Shown here: piece after piece, positions 8,362-16,128 of the stretch
Position numbering within the stretch: the first letter of the stretch is position 1
How the letters are laid out: the number at the start of each line of letters is the position of its first letter
NCBI RefSeq assembly: GCF_013177735.1
Contig: NZ_WOEZ01000201.1
Coordinates: 1 to 64,000, forward strand
Length of the DNA stretch: 64,000 nucleotides
Direction: 5' to 3'
Source of the DNA: Paraburkholderia elongata
Lineage (GTDB): Bacteria; Pseudomonadota; Gammaproteobacteria; Burkholderiales; Burkholderiaceae
Translations under genes and position numbers: made by a program
The notes under the pieces: generated by a model
The model's database searches: none
What the model was told of the DNA's origin: nothing
What the model saw: only the letters and a program-made list of their open reading frames with translations

Positions 8362-10479
8362 ATGGCCGCCGCCGACTATCTGCCCGTCACACTGCGCGAT
8401 GCAGGCGATTTCCTGAAGCGCGAGCTTGCGCCTTTCCCCGGTCGCGTCAACGTAATGTTGCGTTGCATGCTGACGAGCGCCATTGTGCTCGTCGTCTCGA
8501 TGGCGCTCGAAGTGCCGGAACTCGCGCTGTCGCTGCTGGTGGTGTTCTACGTCACGCAGTCGAACGTGGTGGTCACGCGGCTGGTCGGCGTGATGTTTAT
8601 CGTCGGATCGACGCTTGCAATCGGTCTATCGATCCTGCTGCTGAAGTTCACATTCGACTATCCGTTGCTACGCATCGTGACCGCGAGTCTGCTGTTCTTC
8701 GGCAGCGTGTATCTGCTTCGCGTTCTCAAGATCGGCGTGGTGTTCTTCATCGTCGCCATCGTCGTGATCTATGTGCAGAGCTTCGTCGACCGGACCGATC
8801 AGGCCGACCTGCTGATCCGCGCGGTGTTGTGGGTCTGGGTCGCCGTCAACTATCCGATCGCACTGACGCTCGTGGTCAACACGCTGCTGTTGCCCGCCGA
8901 ACCGCAATTGCAACTCAAGGCGGAAATCCACCGGCAACTCGCGGCAGTGGAAACGCGCCTGACGCAACTGATCGACGGCACGACAAGCGCCGCGCCGATC
9001 ACGCTGGTGGCTGTCCAGCAAGGCGCGCTCTCGCTGCAGAAGCTGCTACGGTTCACGACGATGCGCGATGCCCACTATCGCGAGCATCAGACGTTTCAGC
9101 TTGCATGCATCGCGACAGTGTCGCGTCTTTATCGCGGCGCGGGCGAGTTGCCCGATACGTGGCCGGAGGGATCGGCGGCGCGACTTGCGATGTTGCGGGA
9201 GTTGCGCACGAACAGCCGCGCGCTCGACGAATCGGTGATGTCGGGGGAGCCTTATCGCTACGTCGGCACTGCGATGCCTGAAGACCGCGCCGTCGCCGAT
9301 ACGATGCCTGCGGCCGCCGAATTGCAGCGCGCGCTGCACGCCTACGCCGATCTTGTTGCAAGCGGTGCCGAACCCGGAAAGTCGTCCGCGAGCGAGCCGA
9401 TGATCGCGCCGGACGCGTGGACCAATCCTGCGTACATGCGCTTTTCGCTGAAGACGCTGCTTGCCGTTCTGGTCTGCTACGTGTTCTACAACGCAGTGGA
9501 CTGGCAGGGCATCCACACGATCATGCTGACCTGCCTGATCGTCGCGCTGCCGAGCCTCGGCGCATCGACGCAGCGCGCTTTGCTGCGGCTGGGCGGGGCC
9601 GCCGTCGGCAGCGCGCTGGCGCTGTTCATGGTCGTGTTCATCGTTCCGCATCTCGACGACATCGTCGGCCTGCTGCTGATGGCGTTGCCTGTCATCGCGT
9701 TCGGGGCGTGGATATCGGCAGGTTCGGAGCGGATCGGCTATGCCGGCCTCCAGCTGATGTTCACCTTCTCGCTGGCGTTGCTCGACCAGTTCAGCCCAAG
9801 CACGAATCTGACCGAAATCCGCGACCGGATGGTCGGCATTCTGCTGGGCGTTTGCGTGGCGACCTTCGTGCAGATGTCGTTCTGGCGCGAAGGCGAGGGC
9901 GACGTGCTGCGGCAGAAACTCGCCACGATGCTGCGCGCCGTTGCCGCACAGTTGCGTACTCCACAGGCGGGCGTCGACCAACGGGATGAGTTGCCCTATG
10001 CGCAGCGGCAGTTGCAGGCGTGGGCCGTGCTGGCCGAGTGCGAAGCGACGCTGTCGCGCGTCGCGCTCGAGCCCGACTGGCAGGAAGTGGAGCAGGAGCA
10101 ACTGACACTGCGCGCGCAAACCGTCCTCGCGCAGGGGCGCGAGATCATGCTGGCGGGCGATGCGCTGCGCAACACGCTGGCGGCGCAAGTGGGATCGTCG
10201 AGCCCACACACCATCGATGCAGTGCGCGCGGCCCAGGAACAGGCCTGCGCCGAACTCAGCAGGTACGCGGATGAGCTTGCGGTCAACCCACCCGATGCGC
10301 ACGCGCCGCGACGCATCGGGATCGCTGCGCAAGCTGTCGAGTCTGCCCAACCGACCCAACCGGCCGACGGGTCGCTCATCGCCGCAGCAGACGAACTGTC
10401 GCGGCAGGTCGCGGGGTTGCCGGACTGGCGCGTCGAGGCACCCGTCGCGGCGCCCTCATCACAGGCCATACGAACATGA
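8362..10479 (+). CDS. mdtO: FUSC-family efflux transporter (MdtO-like)
   Basis: 705 residues. Two halves each contain an N-terminal bundle of membrane helices (about residues 30-170 and 355-500) followed by a cytoplasmic helical region, the usual FUSC/MdtO/AaeB layout. It would be the inner-membrane pump working with the MdtN-like adaptor and the MdtP-like channel. Its TGA stop (10477-10479) overlaps ATG 10476 of the short ORF in the repeat unit that follows. Confidence 0.85.
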   Translation: MAAADYLPVTLRDAGDFLKRELAPFPGRVNVMLRCMLTSAIVLVVSMALEVPELALSLLVVFYVTQSNVVVTRLVGVMFIVGSTLAIGLSILLLKFTFDYPLLRIVTASLLFFGSVYLLRVLKIGVVFFIVAIVVIYVQSFVDRTDQADLLIRAVLWVWVAVNYPIALTLVVNTLLLPAEPQLQLKAEIHRQLAAVETRLTQLIDGTTSAAPITLVAVQQGALSLQKLLRFTTMRDAHYREHQTFQLACIATVSRLYRGAGELPDTWPEGSAARLAMLRELRTNSRALDESVMSGEPYRYVGTAMPEDRAVADTMPAAAELQRALHAYADLVASGAEPGKSSASEPMIAPDAWTNPAYMRFSLKTLLAVLVCYVFYNAVDWQGIHTIMLTCLIVALPSLGASTQRALLRLGGAAVGSALALFMVVFIVPHLDDIVGLLLMALPVIAFGAWISAGSERIGYAGLQLMFTFSLALLDQFSPSTNLTEIRDRMVGILLGVCVATFVQMSFWREGEGDVLRQKLATMLRAVAAQLRTPQAGVDQRDELPYAQRQLQAWAVLAECEATLSRVALEPDWQEVEQEQLTLRAQTVLAQGREIMLAGDALRNTLAAQVGSSSPHTIDAVRAAQEQACAELSRYADELAVNPPDAHAPRRIGIAAQAVESAQPTQPADGSLIAAADELSRQVAGLPDWRVEAPVAAPSSQAIRT

Positions 10480-10564
10480 ACGCCCCCCACGCTCACCTTC
10501 GTTCGCTGCCCCCCGAGGGGGCAGATGCCTCCCTTGGGGTGGCCCGGCGGGAGGCATCATGAAA
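10474..10564 (+). repeat. Start-codon repeat cassette, copy A (upstream of the mdtP-like gene)
   Basis: 91 bases that recur, with about eight substitutions and no gaps, at 14153-14243. The unit is bounded by direct CATGAA repeats (10475-10480 and 10558-10563). It contains two perfect hairpins: GCCCCC-CGA-GGGGGC (10508-10522) and TGCCTCCC...GGGAGGCA (10526-10533 with 10549-10556). The second hairpin includes the Shine-Dalgarno GGGAGG of the following gene. The whole unit is also an open frame of 28 codons (see the CDS at 10476). Confidence 0.85.
10476..10562 (+). CDS. Putative 28-residue leader peptide inside repeat cassette A
   Basis: ATG 10476 overlaps the mdtO-like stop as ATGA, and the frame reads MNAPHAHLRSLPPEGADASL and eight more residues before TGA 10560-10562. 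That TGA overlaps the ATG of the mdtP-like gene, again as ATGA. The second copy of the repeat keeps the same frame, length and both ends. Most differences between the two copies change an amino acid, so the RNA structure or the overlap, rather than the peptide, may be what matters. Whether it is translated is unknown. Confidence 0.4.
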   Translation: MNAPHAHLRSLPPEGADASLGVARREAS

Positions 10565-12046
10565 GCGCGATCGGTTGTACGCGATGGGCGATGGCGCCGA
10601 TGCTTTTTATGCGTCGCGTGGATGTCGCTCGTGCTGCCGGGTTGCGCGCTGATCCATCATAACGGCACGCCCTATGCCGAGATCGCACCCGAGCAGATCA
10701 ATCTCGCAGACGACATCCATCTCGCGCGCGACGGCTGGCCCGCCGCGCGCTGGTGGACGCGCTATCACGATGCGCAGCTCGAGGCGCTGATCGATCAGGC
10801 GCTAGCCGATGCGCCGACGATGGTGATTGCGCGCACGCGCGTCGCGCAGGCGAAGTCCGATGTCGAGCTTGTCAGAGCGGGATCGAACCTTCAGGTGGTC
10901 GCGCTGGCGTCGTTGGATCGCGAGCATATTTCCGCGAACGGCTTTCTCGGCCCGTTCGCGAAGAACGAACCGGCCGCGGGGCTAACGGGGCCGTGGTACA
11001 CCGAGGGCATCGTCGGGCTCGGCGCAAGCCTGGACGTCGACATCTGGGGCAAGCAACGCGCGCAGATTGCCGCGTCGCTCGGCGTGAGCAATGCGCGGCT
11101 CGCCGAGACGTCCGCTGTCGAACTCGAAGTCTCGACGGATGTCACGCAGCTTTACTACGGCATTCAAACGACTTATCAGCTCATCGATCTGCTGAACGAA
11201 TCGCATGAGATCGCGGTGTTCGCGGTGCAAGCACACGAAGCGCGTGCGGCGCGCGGCCTGGAAGCCCGCACCCTGCTCGAAGAAGCACGGGCACAGCAAC
11301 TTGCCATCGAACGGCAGATCGTGTCGGCGCAAGGACAGGTAAAGCAGTTTCGCGAATCGATGCGGGCACTGGTCGGTGCGGGACCCGATGGCCTGCCCGC
11401 CATCGAGCCCATCGCACTGCCGCGCTCGCGGGCGGCCTTGCCGACGACGCTCTCGTACGAACTGCTTGCCCGGCGGCCCGACCTGCAGGCAATGCGATGG
11501 TATGTAGAGGCGTCGTTCGACCGGATCGACGCAGCGAAGGCGGCGTTTTATCCAAGCTTCGACATCAAGGCGTTTTTCGGCCTCGACGCATTGCATCTCG
11601 CGGATCTCTTCACGCATGCAAGCCAGCAGATCAACCTGATTCCGGGCCTGACCTTGCCGATCTTCGACGGCGGCAGGCTCAACGCGAACCTGAGCGGCGC
11701 ACGCGAGGGAAGCAACCTGTTGATCGAGCAGTACAACCAGGCCGTCCTCAACGCGGTACGCGATGTCGCCCAGACGGGGAGCCGTCTACAGGCTCTCGAT
11801 GCGGAGACCGAGTTGCAGAAGCAACGGATCGAATCGATCACTTTCGCGAGGGACAGCGTCGAAGCCTATTATCAACGCGGACTGACGAGCCGGCTCGCTG
11901 CGCTCGAAGCGCGTCAGCCGGTGATTGCCGAACAGGTTGCGCTGCTCACGCTCAACGCTCAGATGCTCAGTCAGGAGATTGCATTGACGAAGGCGCTCGG
12001 CGGCGGCTATCGCGCCGATCCGCCCGTCGAACTGAAGCCGCGTTGA
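10559..12046 (+). CDS. mdtP: Outer-membrane efflux lipoprotein (NodT/MdtP-like)
   Basis: 495 residues starting at the ATG in the repeat cassette. The N-terminus has a charged region, a hydrophobic stretch and the lipobox LPGC (Cys about residue 28), so it is an outer-membrane lipoprotein. Two OEP repeats follow; WWTRYHDAQLEALIDQAL and the ARRPDLQAMRW/AAKAAFYPSFD motifs are typical of TolC-like NodT proteins. It completes the tripartite pump with the two genes upstream. Start codon and Shine-Dalgarno are supplied by the repeat; the open frame continues upstream of it only as a shadow of mdtO. Confidence 0.85.
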   Translation: MKARSVVRDGRWRRCFLCVAWMSLVLPGCALIHHNGTPYAEIAPEQINLADDIHLARDGWPAARWWTRYHDAQLEALIDQALADAPTMVIARTRVAQAKSDVELVRAGSNLQVVALASLDREHISANGFLGPFAKNEPAAGLTGPWYTEGIVGLGASLDVDIWGKQRAQIAASLGVSNARLAETSAVELEVSTDVTQLYYGIQTTYQLIDLLNESHEIAVFAVQAHEARAARGLEARTLLEEARAQQLAIERQIVSAQGQVKQFRESMRALVGAGPDGLPAIEPIALPRSRAALPTTLSYELLARRPDLQAMRWYVEASFDRIDAAKAAFYPSFDIKAFFGLDALHLADLFTHASQQINLIPGLTLPIFDGGRLNANLSGAREGSNLLIEQYNQAVLNAVRDVAQTGSRLQALDAETELQKQRIESITFARDSVEAYYQRGLTSRLAALEARQPVIAEQVALLTLNAQMLSQEIALTKALGGGYRADPPVELKPR

Positions 12047-12158
12047 ACGGTGCGCGTTACGTCCATCACGCCGAATACGTTCACATCGAATTGCGTCTGG
12101 ATCTGCTCGCTCGGCCGATTCCCGACGACGCGCCGGTGATCAAAATAGTCTTGCTCGC
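12047..12158 (-). pseudogene. Remnant of a short-chain dehydrogenase with an internal deletion
   Basis: On the minus strand from 12158 the frame reads ASKTILITGASSGIGRA, a textbook SDR N-terminus with the TGxxxGxG nucleotide motif. After about 50 bases the frame shifts, and 12112 downwards reads EQIQTQFDVNVFGVMDVTR, the SDR segment that normally lies some 75 residues later. The gene therefore lost its middle and its C-terminus. No start codon is evident. It lies directly after the mdtP-like stop. Confidence 0.6.
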
Positions 12159-12434
12159 GGTGCTTTCCTTAACCGGGATGACGTATAGACAAGGTAGCAG
12201 TGGAGGATGATGCGACAATGTGCATCGCGTTACCCCTACTGGCACCTTGCGCATCAACGCGTCGGATGAGCGCTGCGATGCGGCTGATGAGTTCCGTCGG
12301 CTACGAGTTTTTTCGGCGATTTACCGACATGAGGCTCGATATCGTTACTGACGCTCGGATTTTGCGGCGCTGATGCGTGCGCGTGAACATGAGGAGTAGG
12401 AAATGCAGTTCAATTGGCGTCGGGGAATTTGAAA

Positions 12435-13334
12435 ATGCGTCTGTCAAAGGTTGATCTGAATCTCTTCGTGGTCTTCGAAGCCGTCTACAGAACGCGAAAC
12501 CTGACGCGCGCAGCGGAGATACTGTTCATCACCCAGCCTGCTGTCAGCAACGCGTTGGCGCGGATGCGCAAAGCATTCGACGATCAGCTTTTTGTCAGCA
12601 CGTCGGCCGGCATGATGCCGACGCCCGTTTCGGAAAATATCATCGGCCAGGTTCGTGAGGCGCTGCAACTGCTTGACTCGAGCACTCACGTCGGAGGACG
12701 CTTCGATCCCGCCTCATCTGAGCGTACGTTCCGGCTCAGCATGACGGACCTCACGGAGGCGCTCCTTCTGCCCGCGCTGGAGGAGGTGCTGCAGCGACTG
12801 GCGCCCGGCATTCGCATCGAAAGCTACTTCACGACGCGCAGAGAGGTTCCGGAAGCGTTAGCCAGCGGTGCCGTCAATCTTGCCATCGACGCGCCGCTGA
12901 TTGACGACCCCTACCTCGAGCAGGAGCCGCTGGGTCGCGATCGGTATGCATGCATGCTGCGCCATGACCATCCGTTTAAGAGGAAGAAGCTGACGATCGA
13001 CGATTACCTCGGGTTCGGTCATATTCACGTTTCCAGTCGCCCCCAGGGATCGGGTCTCGTCGATGCAGAACTGAACAAGCTGGGCCTCAGGCGATCGATT
13101 CAGACGCGGGTTCAACACTATCTGGTCGCCCCGTTGATCGCGATGCGAACCGATCTTGTCCTCACAGCCCCCCTTGTGCTCCTTCAGCGGTATGACGCGC
13201 GAATCCTTGAGCTGCCGTTCGATCTTCCGGATCTCGAGTCTCATGGCTACTGGCATCGAAGCGCGACCGAGGACCCGGCTCATCGTTGGCTGCGCGAGCA
13301 GGTTGGCCGTCTCATGCGGGAGATGAACCAGTAG
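12435..13334 (+). CDS. LysR-family regulator (NodD/LinR-like)
   Basis: 299 residues. The N-terminal helix-turn-helix (LNLFVVFEAVYRTRNLTRAA, then QPAVSNALARMRKAF) is of the NodD/NahR/LinR branch, followed by a LysR substrate domain. ATG 12435 is chosen because the domain begins at once and GGGGA lies about 9 bases upstream; an in-frame TTG at 12414 is possible. It precedes the phosphatase/kinase/SDR/acyl-CoA dehydrogenase genes on the same strand, so it may control them, though LysR regulators more often act on divergent genes. Confidence 0.85.
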   Translation: MRLSKVDLNLFVVFEAVYRTRNLTRAAEILFITQPAVSNALARMRKAFDDQLFVSTSAGMMPTPVSENIIGQVREALQLLDSSTHVGGRFDPASSERTFRLSMTDLTEALLLPALEEVLQRLAPGIRIESYFTTRREVPEALASGAVNLAIDAPLIDDPYLEQEPLGRDRYACMLRHDHPFKRKKLTIDDYLGFGHIHVSSRPQGSGLVDAELNKLGLRRSIQTRVQHYLVAPLIAMRTDLVLTAPLVLLQRYDARILELPFDLPDLESHGYWHRSATEDPAHRWLREQVGRLMREMNQ

Positions 13335-13457
13335 CGGGGGCCTACGGTGGCATGCGCGCCCGGTGTCACGAAAATTTATGGCCGGCTATCACAACAATCA
13401 ATTTCCTGAATGACGAGGCGCTGGGTATTCTGCTAGCCATGTTCAAGCGAGGATGGC

Positions 13458-14132
13458 ATGGCAGAACTCTATCTTGTACGGCATGGTCAGGCGTCGTTCG
13501 GCGCCGAAAACTATGACGAGCTATCTCCTTCCGGTCGTACCCAATCACGTTGGCTCGGCGAGCACTTCGCGCAGGCGAAATTGCGCTTCGATCGCGTTGT
13601 CATCGGAACGATGCAGCGGCATCGGCAAACGGCCGATGCCATTCTCGCCGCGATGGGTGGCCCGCAAGTCGAGATCGCGCAAGACGCGGGTTTGAACGAA
13701 TACGATTTCCAGGCATTGTTCGCGGCCATCGGCGAAGAGGGCTTGGCGCCAGGTTGGTCGGCCACAAGTTCGAAGAAGGACTTTTATAAAGGGCTCCGGC
13801 ACGTGCTGCAGCTTTGGGCCGATGACCGCTTGCCGGGCCGTGTTCCAGAGACATGGCAGCAATTCCAGACGCGTGTCCAGCGTGCGCGCATCGAAATCCA
13901 GCGGGCTGGCGGCAGGCGCGTTCTGGTGGTGAGTTCGGGTGGTCCGATCGCGGTGACTGCCCAACAGGTTCTAGAGGCGCCTGCTGCGACCGCGATTGCA
14001 CTCAACATGCAGGTTCGAAACAGCAGCGTTTGCCAATATGTCTTTAACGACGGCGCGATGTCGCTAGTCAGCTTCAATTCAGTGCCTCATCTCGAACGTG
14101 CCGAGAGGCATGAATTTGTCACCTACGGCTGA
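13458..14132 (+). CDS. Histidine phosphatase family protein (phosphoglycerate mutase-like)
   Basis: 224 residues. The catalytic motif LVRHGQASFG is at residues 5-14, with the second Arg in GTMQRHRQTAD and the late His region replaced by the SSGGPIAV block seen in bacterial SixA/GpmB-like proteins of acyl-CoA gene clusters. Genes of this family recur next to APH-like kinases, SDRs and acyl-CoA dehydrogenases in Burkholderiales, as here. The substrate is unknown. Confidence 0.75.
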   Translation: MAELYLVRHGQASFGAENYDELSPSGRTQSRWLGEHFAQAKLRFDRVVIGTMQRHRQTADAILAAMGGPQVEIAQDAGLNEYDFQALFAAIGEEGLAPGWSATSSKKDFYKGLRHVLQLWADDRLPGRVPETWQQFQTRVQRARIEIQRAGGRRVLVVSSGGPIAVTAQQVLEAPAATAIALNMQVRNSSVCQYVFNDGAMSLVSFNSVPHLERAERHEFVTYG

Positions 14133-14152
14133 CCTCGATCGGGATTCTCACT

Positions 14153-14243
14153 ACATGAACTACCCCCACGCTCACATTCGTTCGCTGCCCCCCGAGGGGG
14201 CGGTTGCCTCCCTTGGGGCGGCCCGGCGGGAGGCAACATGAAC
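14153..14243 (+). repeat. Start-codon repeat cassette, copy B (upstream of the APH-like kinase)
   Basis: Gap-free second copy of the 91-base unit at 10474-10564. It again starts and ends at CATGAA (14154-14159 and 14237-14242; here the longer ACATGAAC is repeated at both ends). The GCCCCC-CGA-GGGGGC hairpin and the TGCCTCCC/GGGAGGCA pairing are fully conserved while loop positions vary. GGGAGG serves as Shine-Dalgarno for ATG 14238. Confidence 0.85.
14155..14241 (+). CDS. Putative 28-residue leader peptide inside repeat cassette B
   Basis: The frame reads MNYPHAHIRSLPPEGAVASL and eight more residues, ending in TGA 14239-14241, which overlaps ATG 14238 of the kinase gene as ATGA. It has the same length and the same coupling geometry as the peptide at 10476-10562. 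Five of the eight codons that differ from copy A change charge or class only mildly; translation is unproven. Confidence 0.4.
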   Translation: MNYPHAHIRSLPPEGAVASLGAARREAT

Positions 14244-15254
14244 GCCAGCCTTCACTTCGACATCGAAGATCTCACACGTTATCTCACGGCGCACGTGCCC
14301 GGGTTTCAAGGGCCGTTGTCCGTCGAGAAATTTCCCGGCGGACAGTCCAATCCGACGTTTCTTTTGAAGGCGCAAAGCGGTCGCTACGTGCTGAGGCGTC
14401 AACCTCCCGGCGCACTGCTCAAGTCCGCCCATGCCGTAGATCGAGAGTTTCGCGTGCTGTCGGCGCTCGGCCGAACACCGGTCCCTGTTGCCCGCGCTTA
14501 TCATCTTTGCGAGGACCGTGACGTTATCGGCAGCCTGTTTTACGTCATGAGTTACGAAGACGGGCGAATCTTCTGGAATCCGGCGTTGCCCGAAGTGCCT
14601 GTCGAAGAGCGCGGCTCGATCTACGACGCACTGCTCGGCACGATGGCGGCGCTCCACGACGTGGATATCGACGAAGTCGGATTGTCGGACTACGGCCGCC
14701 CGGGCAGCTATTTTGCGCGTCAAATCGACGTCTGGACCAAGCAATATCGCGCCGCCCAGACCGATATGTTGGAGGCGATGGAGTCGCTGATCGAGTGGCT
14801 GCCTGCCCACTGTCCGGCGGAAGCGGGAAAGCCTTCGCTCGTGCACGGAGACTTCCGTATCGACAACCTCATTTTCATGCACGATGCACCGCAAGTTCGC
14901 GCTGTTCTAGACTGGGAGCTATCCACGCTCGGTAATCCTCTGGCTGACATCGCGTACTTTTGCATGTGTTTGCGACTCCCTCCGGGCAGCCATATCGCGG
15001 GACTTGCGGGCCTGAATCGAGGGGCGTTAGGGGTGCCTGACGAGGAGTCAATCGTCGCGCGGTATTGCGAGTTGCGGGGAATTTCGTCGATTGAGAACTG
15101 GAACTTCTACCTGGCGTTCAGCTTCTTCCGGCTCGCCGCTATCGCACAGGGCGTGAAGAAGCGGGCCTTGAGCGGTAACGCATCGAATGAAAAAGCGCGG
15201 CAGGTGGGGGAGATGGCTGGGACGCTTGCGAAGATGGGCATTGATCTGACATGA
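14238..15254 (+). CDS. Aminoglycoside phosphotransferase-like kinase (ACAD10/11-type)
   Basis: 338 residues with the APH fold. It has the N-lobe glycine-containing loop (KFPGGQSNPTFLL), the Brenner motif VHGDFRIDNLIF with catalytic Asp, and VLDWELSTLGNPLADIAY with the metal-binding Asp. This subgroup lies beside acyl-CoA dehydrogenases and, by analogy with animal ACAD10/11, may phosphorylate 4-hydroxyacyl-CoAs. The neighbours here (SDR, acyl-CoA dehydrogenase) fit that role. Its ATG is part of repeat cassette B. Confidence 0.85.
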   Translation: MNASLHFDIEDLTRYLTAHVPGFQGPLSVEKFPGGQSNPTFLLKAQSGRYVLRRQPPGALLKSAHAVDREFRVLSALGRTPVPVARAYHLCEDRDVIGSLFYVMSYEDGRIFWNPALPEVPVEERGSIYDALLGTMAALHDVDIDEVGLSDYGRPGSYFARQIDVWTKQYRAAQTDMLEAMESLIEWLPAHCPAEAGKPSLVHGDFRIDNLIFMHDAPQVRAVLDWELSTLGNPLADIAYFCMCLRLPPGSHIAGLAGLNRGALGVPDEESIVARYCELRGISSIENWNFYLAFSFFRLAAIAQGVKKRALSGNASNEKARQVGEMAGTLAKMGIDLT

Positions 15255-15296
15255 AGACAGGCGAGAAACCGGAACGTAGAAATAGGGAGACTGATC

Positions 15297-16061
15297 GTGA
15301 CTACAAATTTGTTTGATCTGAAAGGAAAGATTGCTCTGGTAACGGGCGCGAGCCGCGGTATCGGTGAGGAGATCGCCAAACTGCTCGCCGAGCAGGGTGC
15401 CCACGTGATTGTGTCGAGCCGCAAACTGGAAGATTGCGAATCGGTGGCACGCGAGATCAACGAAGCGGGCGGAAGCGCTGAAGCCGAACCGTGCCATGTC
15501 GGGCGTCTCGAGGACATTCTCGCGATCTTCCAGCACATTCGTGCACGGCATGGCCGTCTGGACATCCTCGTCAACAATGCGGCGACGAATCCGTATTTCG
15601 GCCACATTCTCGACACCGATCTGGCGTCCTTCGAAAAGACGGTGGAAGTCAACCTGCGCGGTTACTTCTTCATGTCCGTGGAGGCGGGCAAGTTGATGCG
15701 GGAGCACGGTGGCGGTGCGATCGTCAACACGGCTTCGGTCAATGCATTGCAGCCTGGGGACAAGCAGGGCATCTACTCGATCACCAAAGCCGCCGTTGTC
15801 AACATGACGCGGGCGTTCGCGAAGGAGTGCGGGCCGTTGGGGATTCGAGTGAATGCGCTGCTGCCGGGATTGACCAAAACCCGCTTTGCGGGGGCACTGT
15901 TTCAAGATCAGGCCACGTACGAAAGCTGGATGTCGCGCATCCCGCTGCGACGCCACGCGGAACCTCGTGAGATGGCGGGCACCGTGCTTTACCTGGTGTC
16001 CGACGCTGCGAGCTACACCAATGGAGAGTGTGTCGTCGTCGACGGTGGACTGACGATCTAG
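15297..16061 (+). CDS. Short-chain dehydrogenase/reductase
   Basis: 254 residues, classical SDR. It has the nucleotide motif TGASRGIG, NNAATNP in place of NNAG, the catalytic Ser in NTASVNAL, and the YxxxK pair in GIYSITKAA. The start is GTG 15297, preceded by an AGGGAGA Shine-Dalgarno. Probably NAD(P)-dependent oxidation of a hydroxyacyl-CoA or alcohol in the same pathway as the acyl-CoA dehydrogenase downstream. Confidence 0.85.
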   Translation: MTTNLFDLKGKIALVTGASRGIGEEIAKLLAEQGAHVIVSSRKLEDCESVAREINEAGGSAEAEPCHVGRLEDILAIFQHIRARHGRLDILVNNAATNPYFGHILDTDLASFEKTVEVNLRGYFFMSVEAGKLMREHGGGAIVNTASVNALQPGDKQGIYSITKAAVVNMTRAFAKECGPLGIRVNALLPGLTKTRFAGALFQDQATYESWMSRIPLRRHAEPREMAGTVLYLVSDAASYTNGECVVVDGGLTI

Positions 16062-16128
16062 TCAAGTGGTCGTAGCGCGCCGTTGGCCGATTCGTCGCCG
16101 ACATTAACCAGGATTAAGGAAGAGCAAA

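Noticed and set aside
7726..10359. Long minus-strand open frames opposite the efflux genes
   Set aside because: High-GC antisense frames with Arg/His-rich, low-information translations. The plus-strand genes have clear families.
10160..10558. Upstream extension of the mdtP-like frame, giving a 628-residue protein
   Set aside because: It overlaps mdtO in another frame, and the lipoprotein signal begins at 10559, so the extension is not coding.
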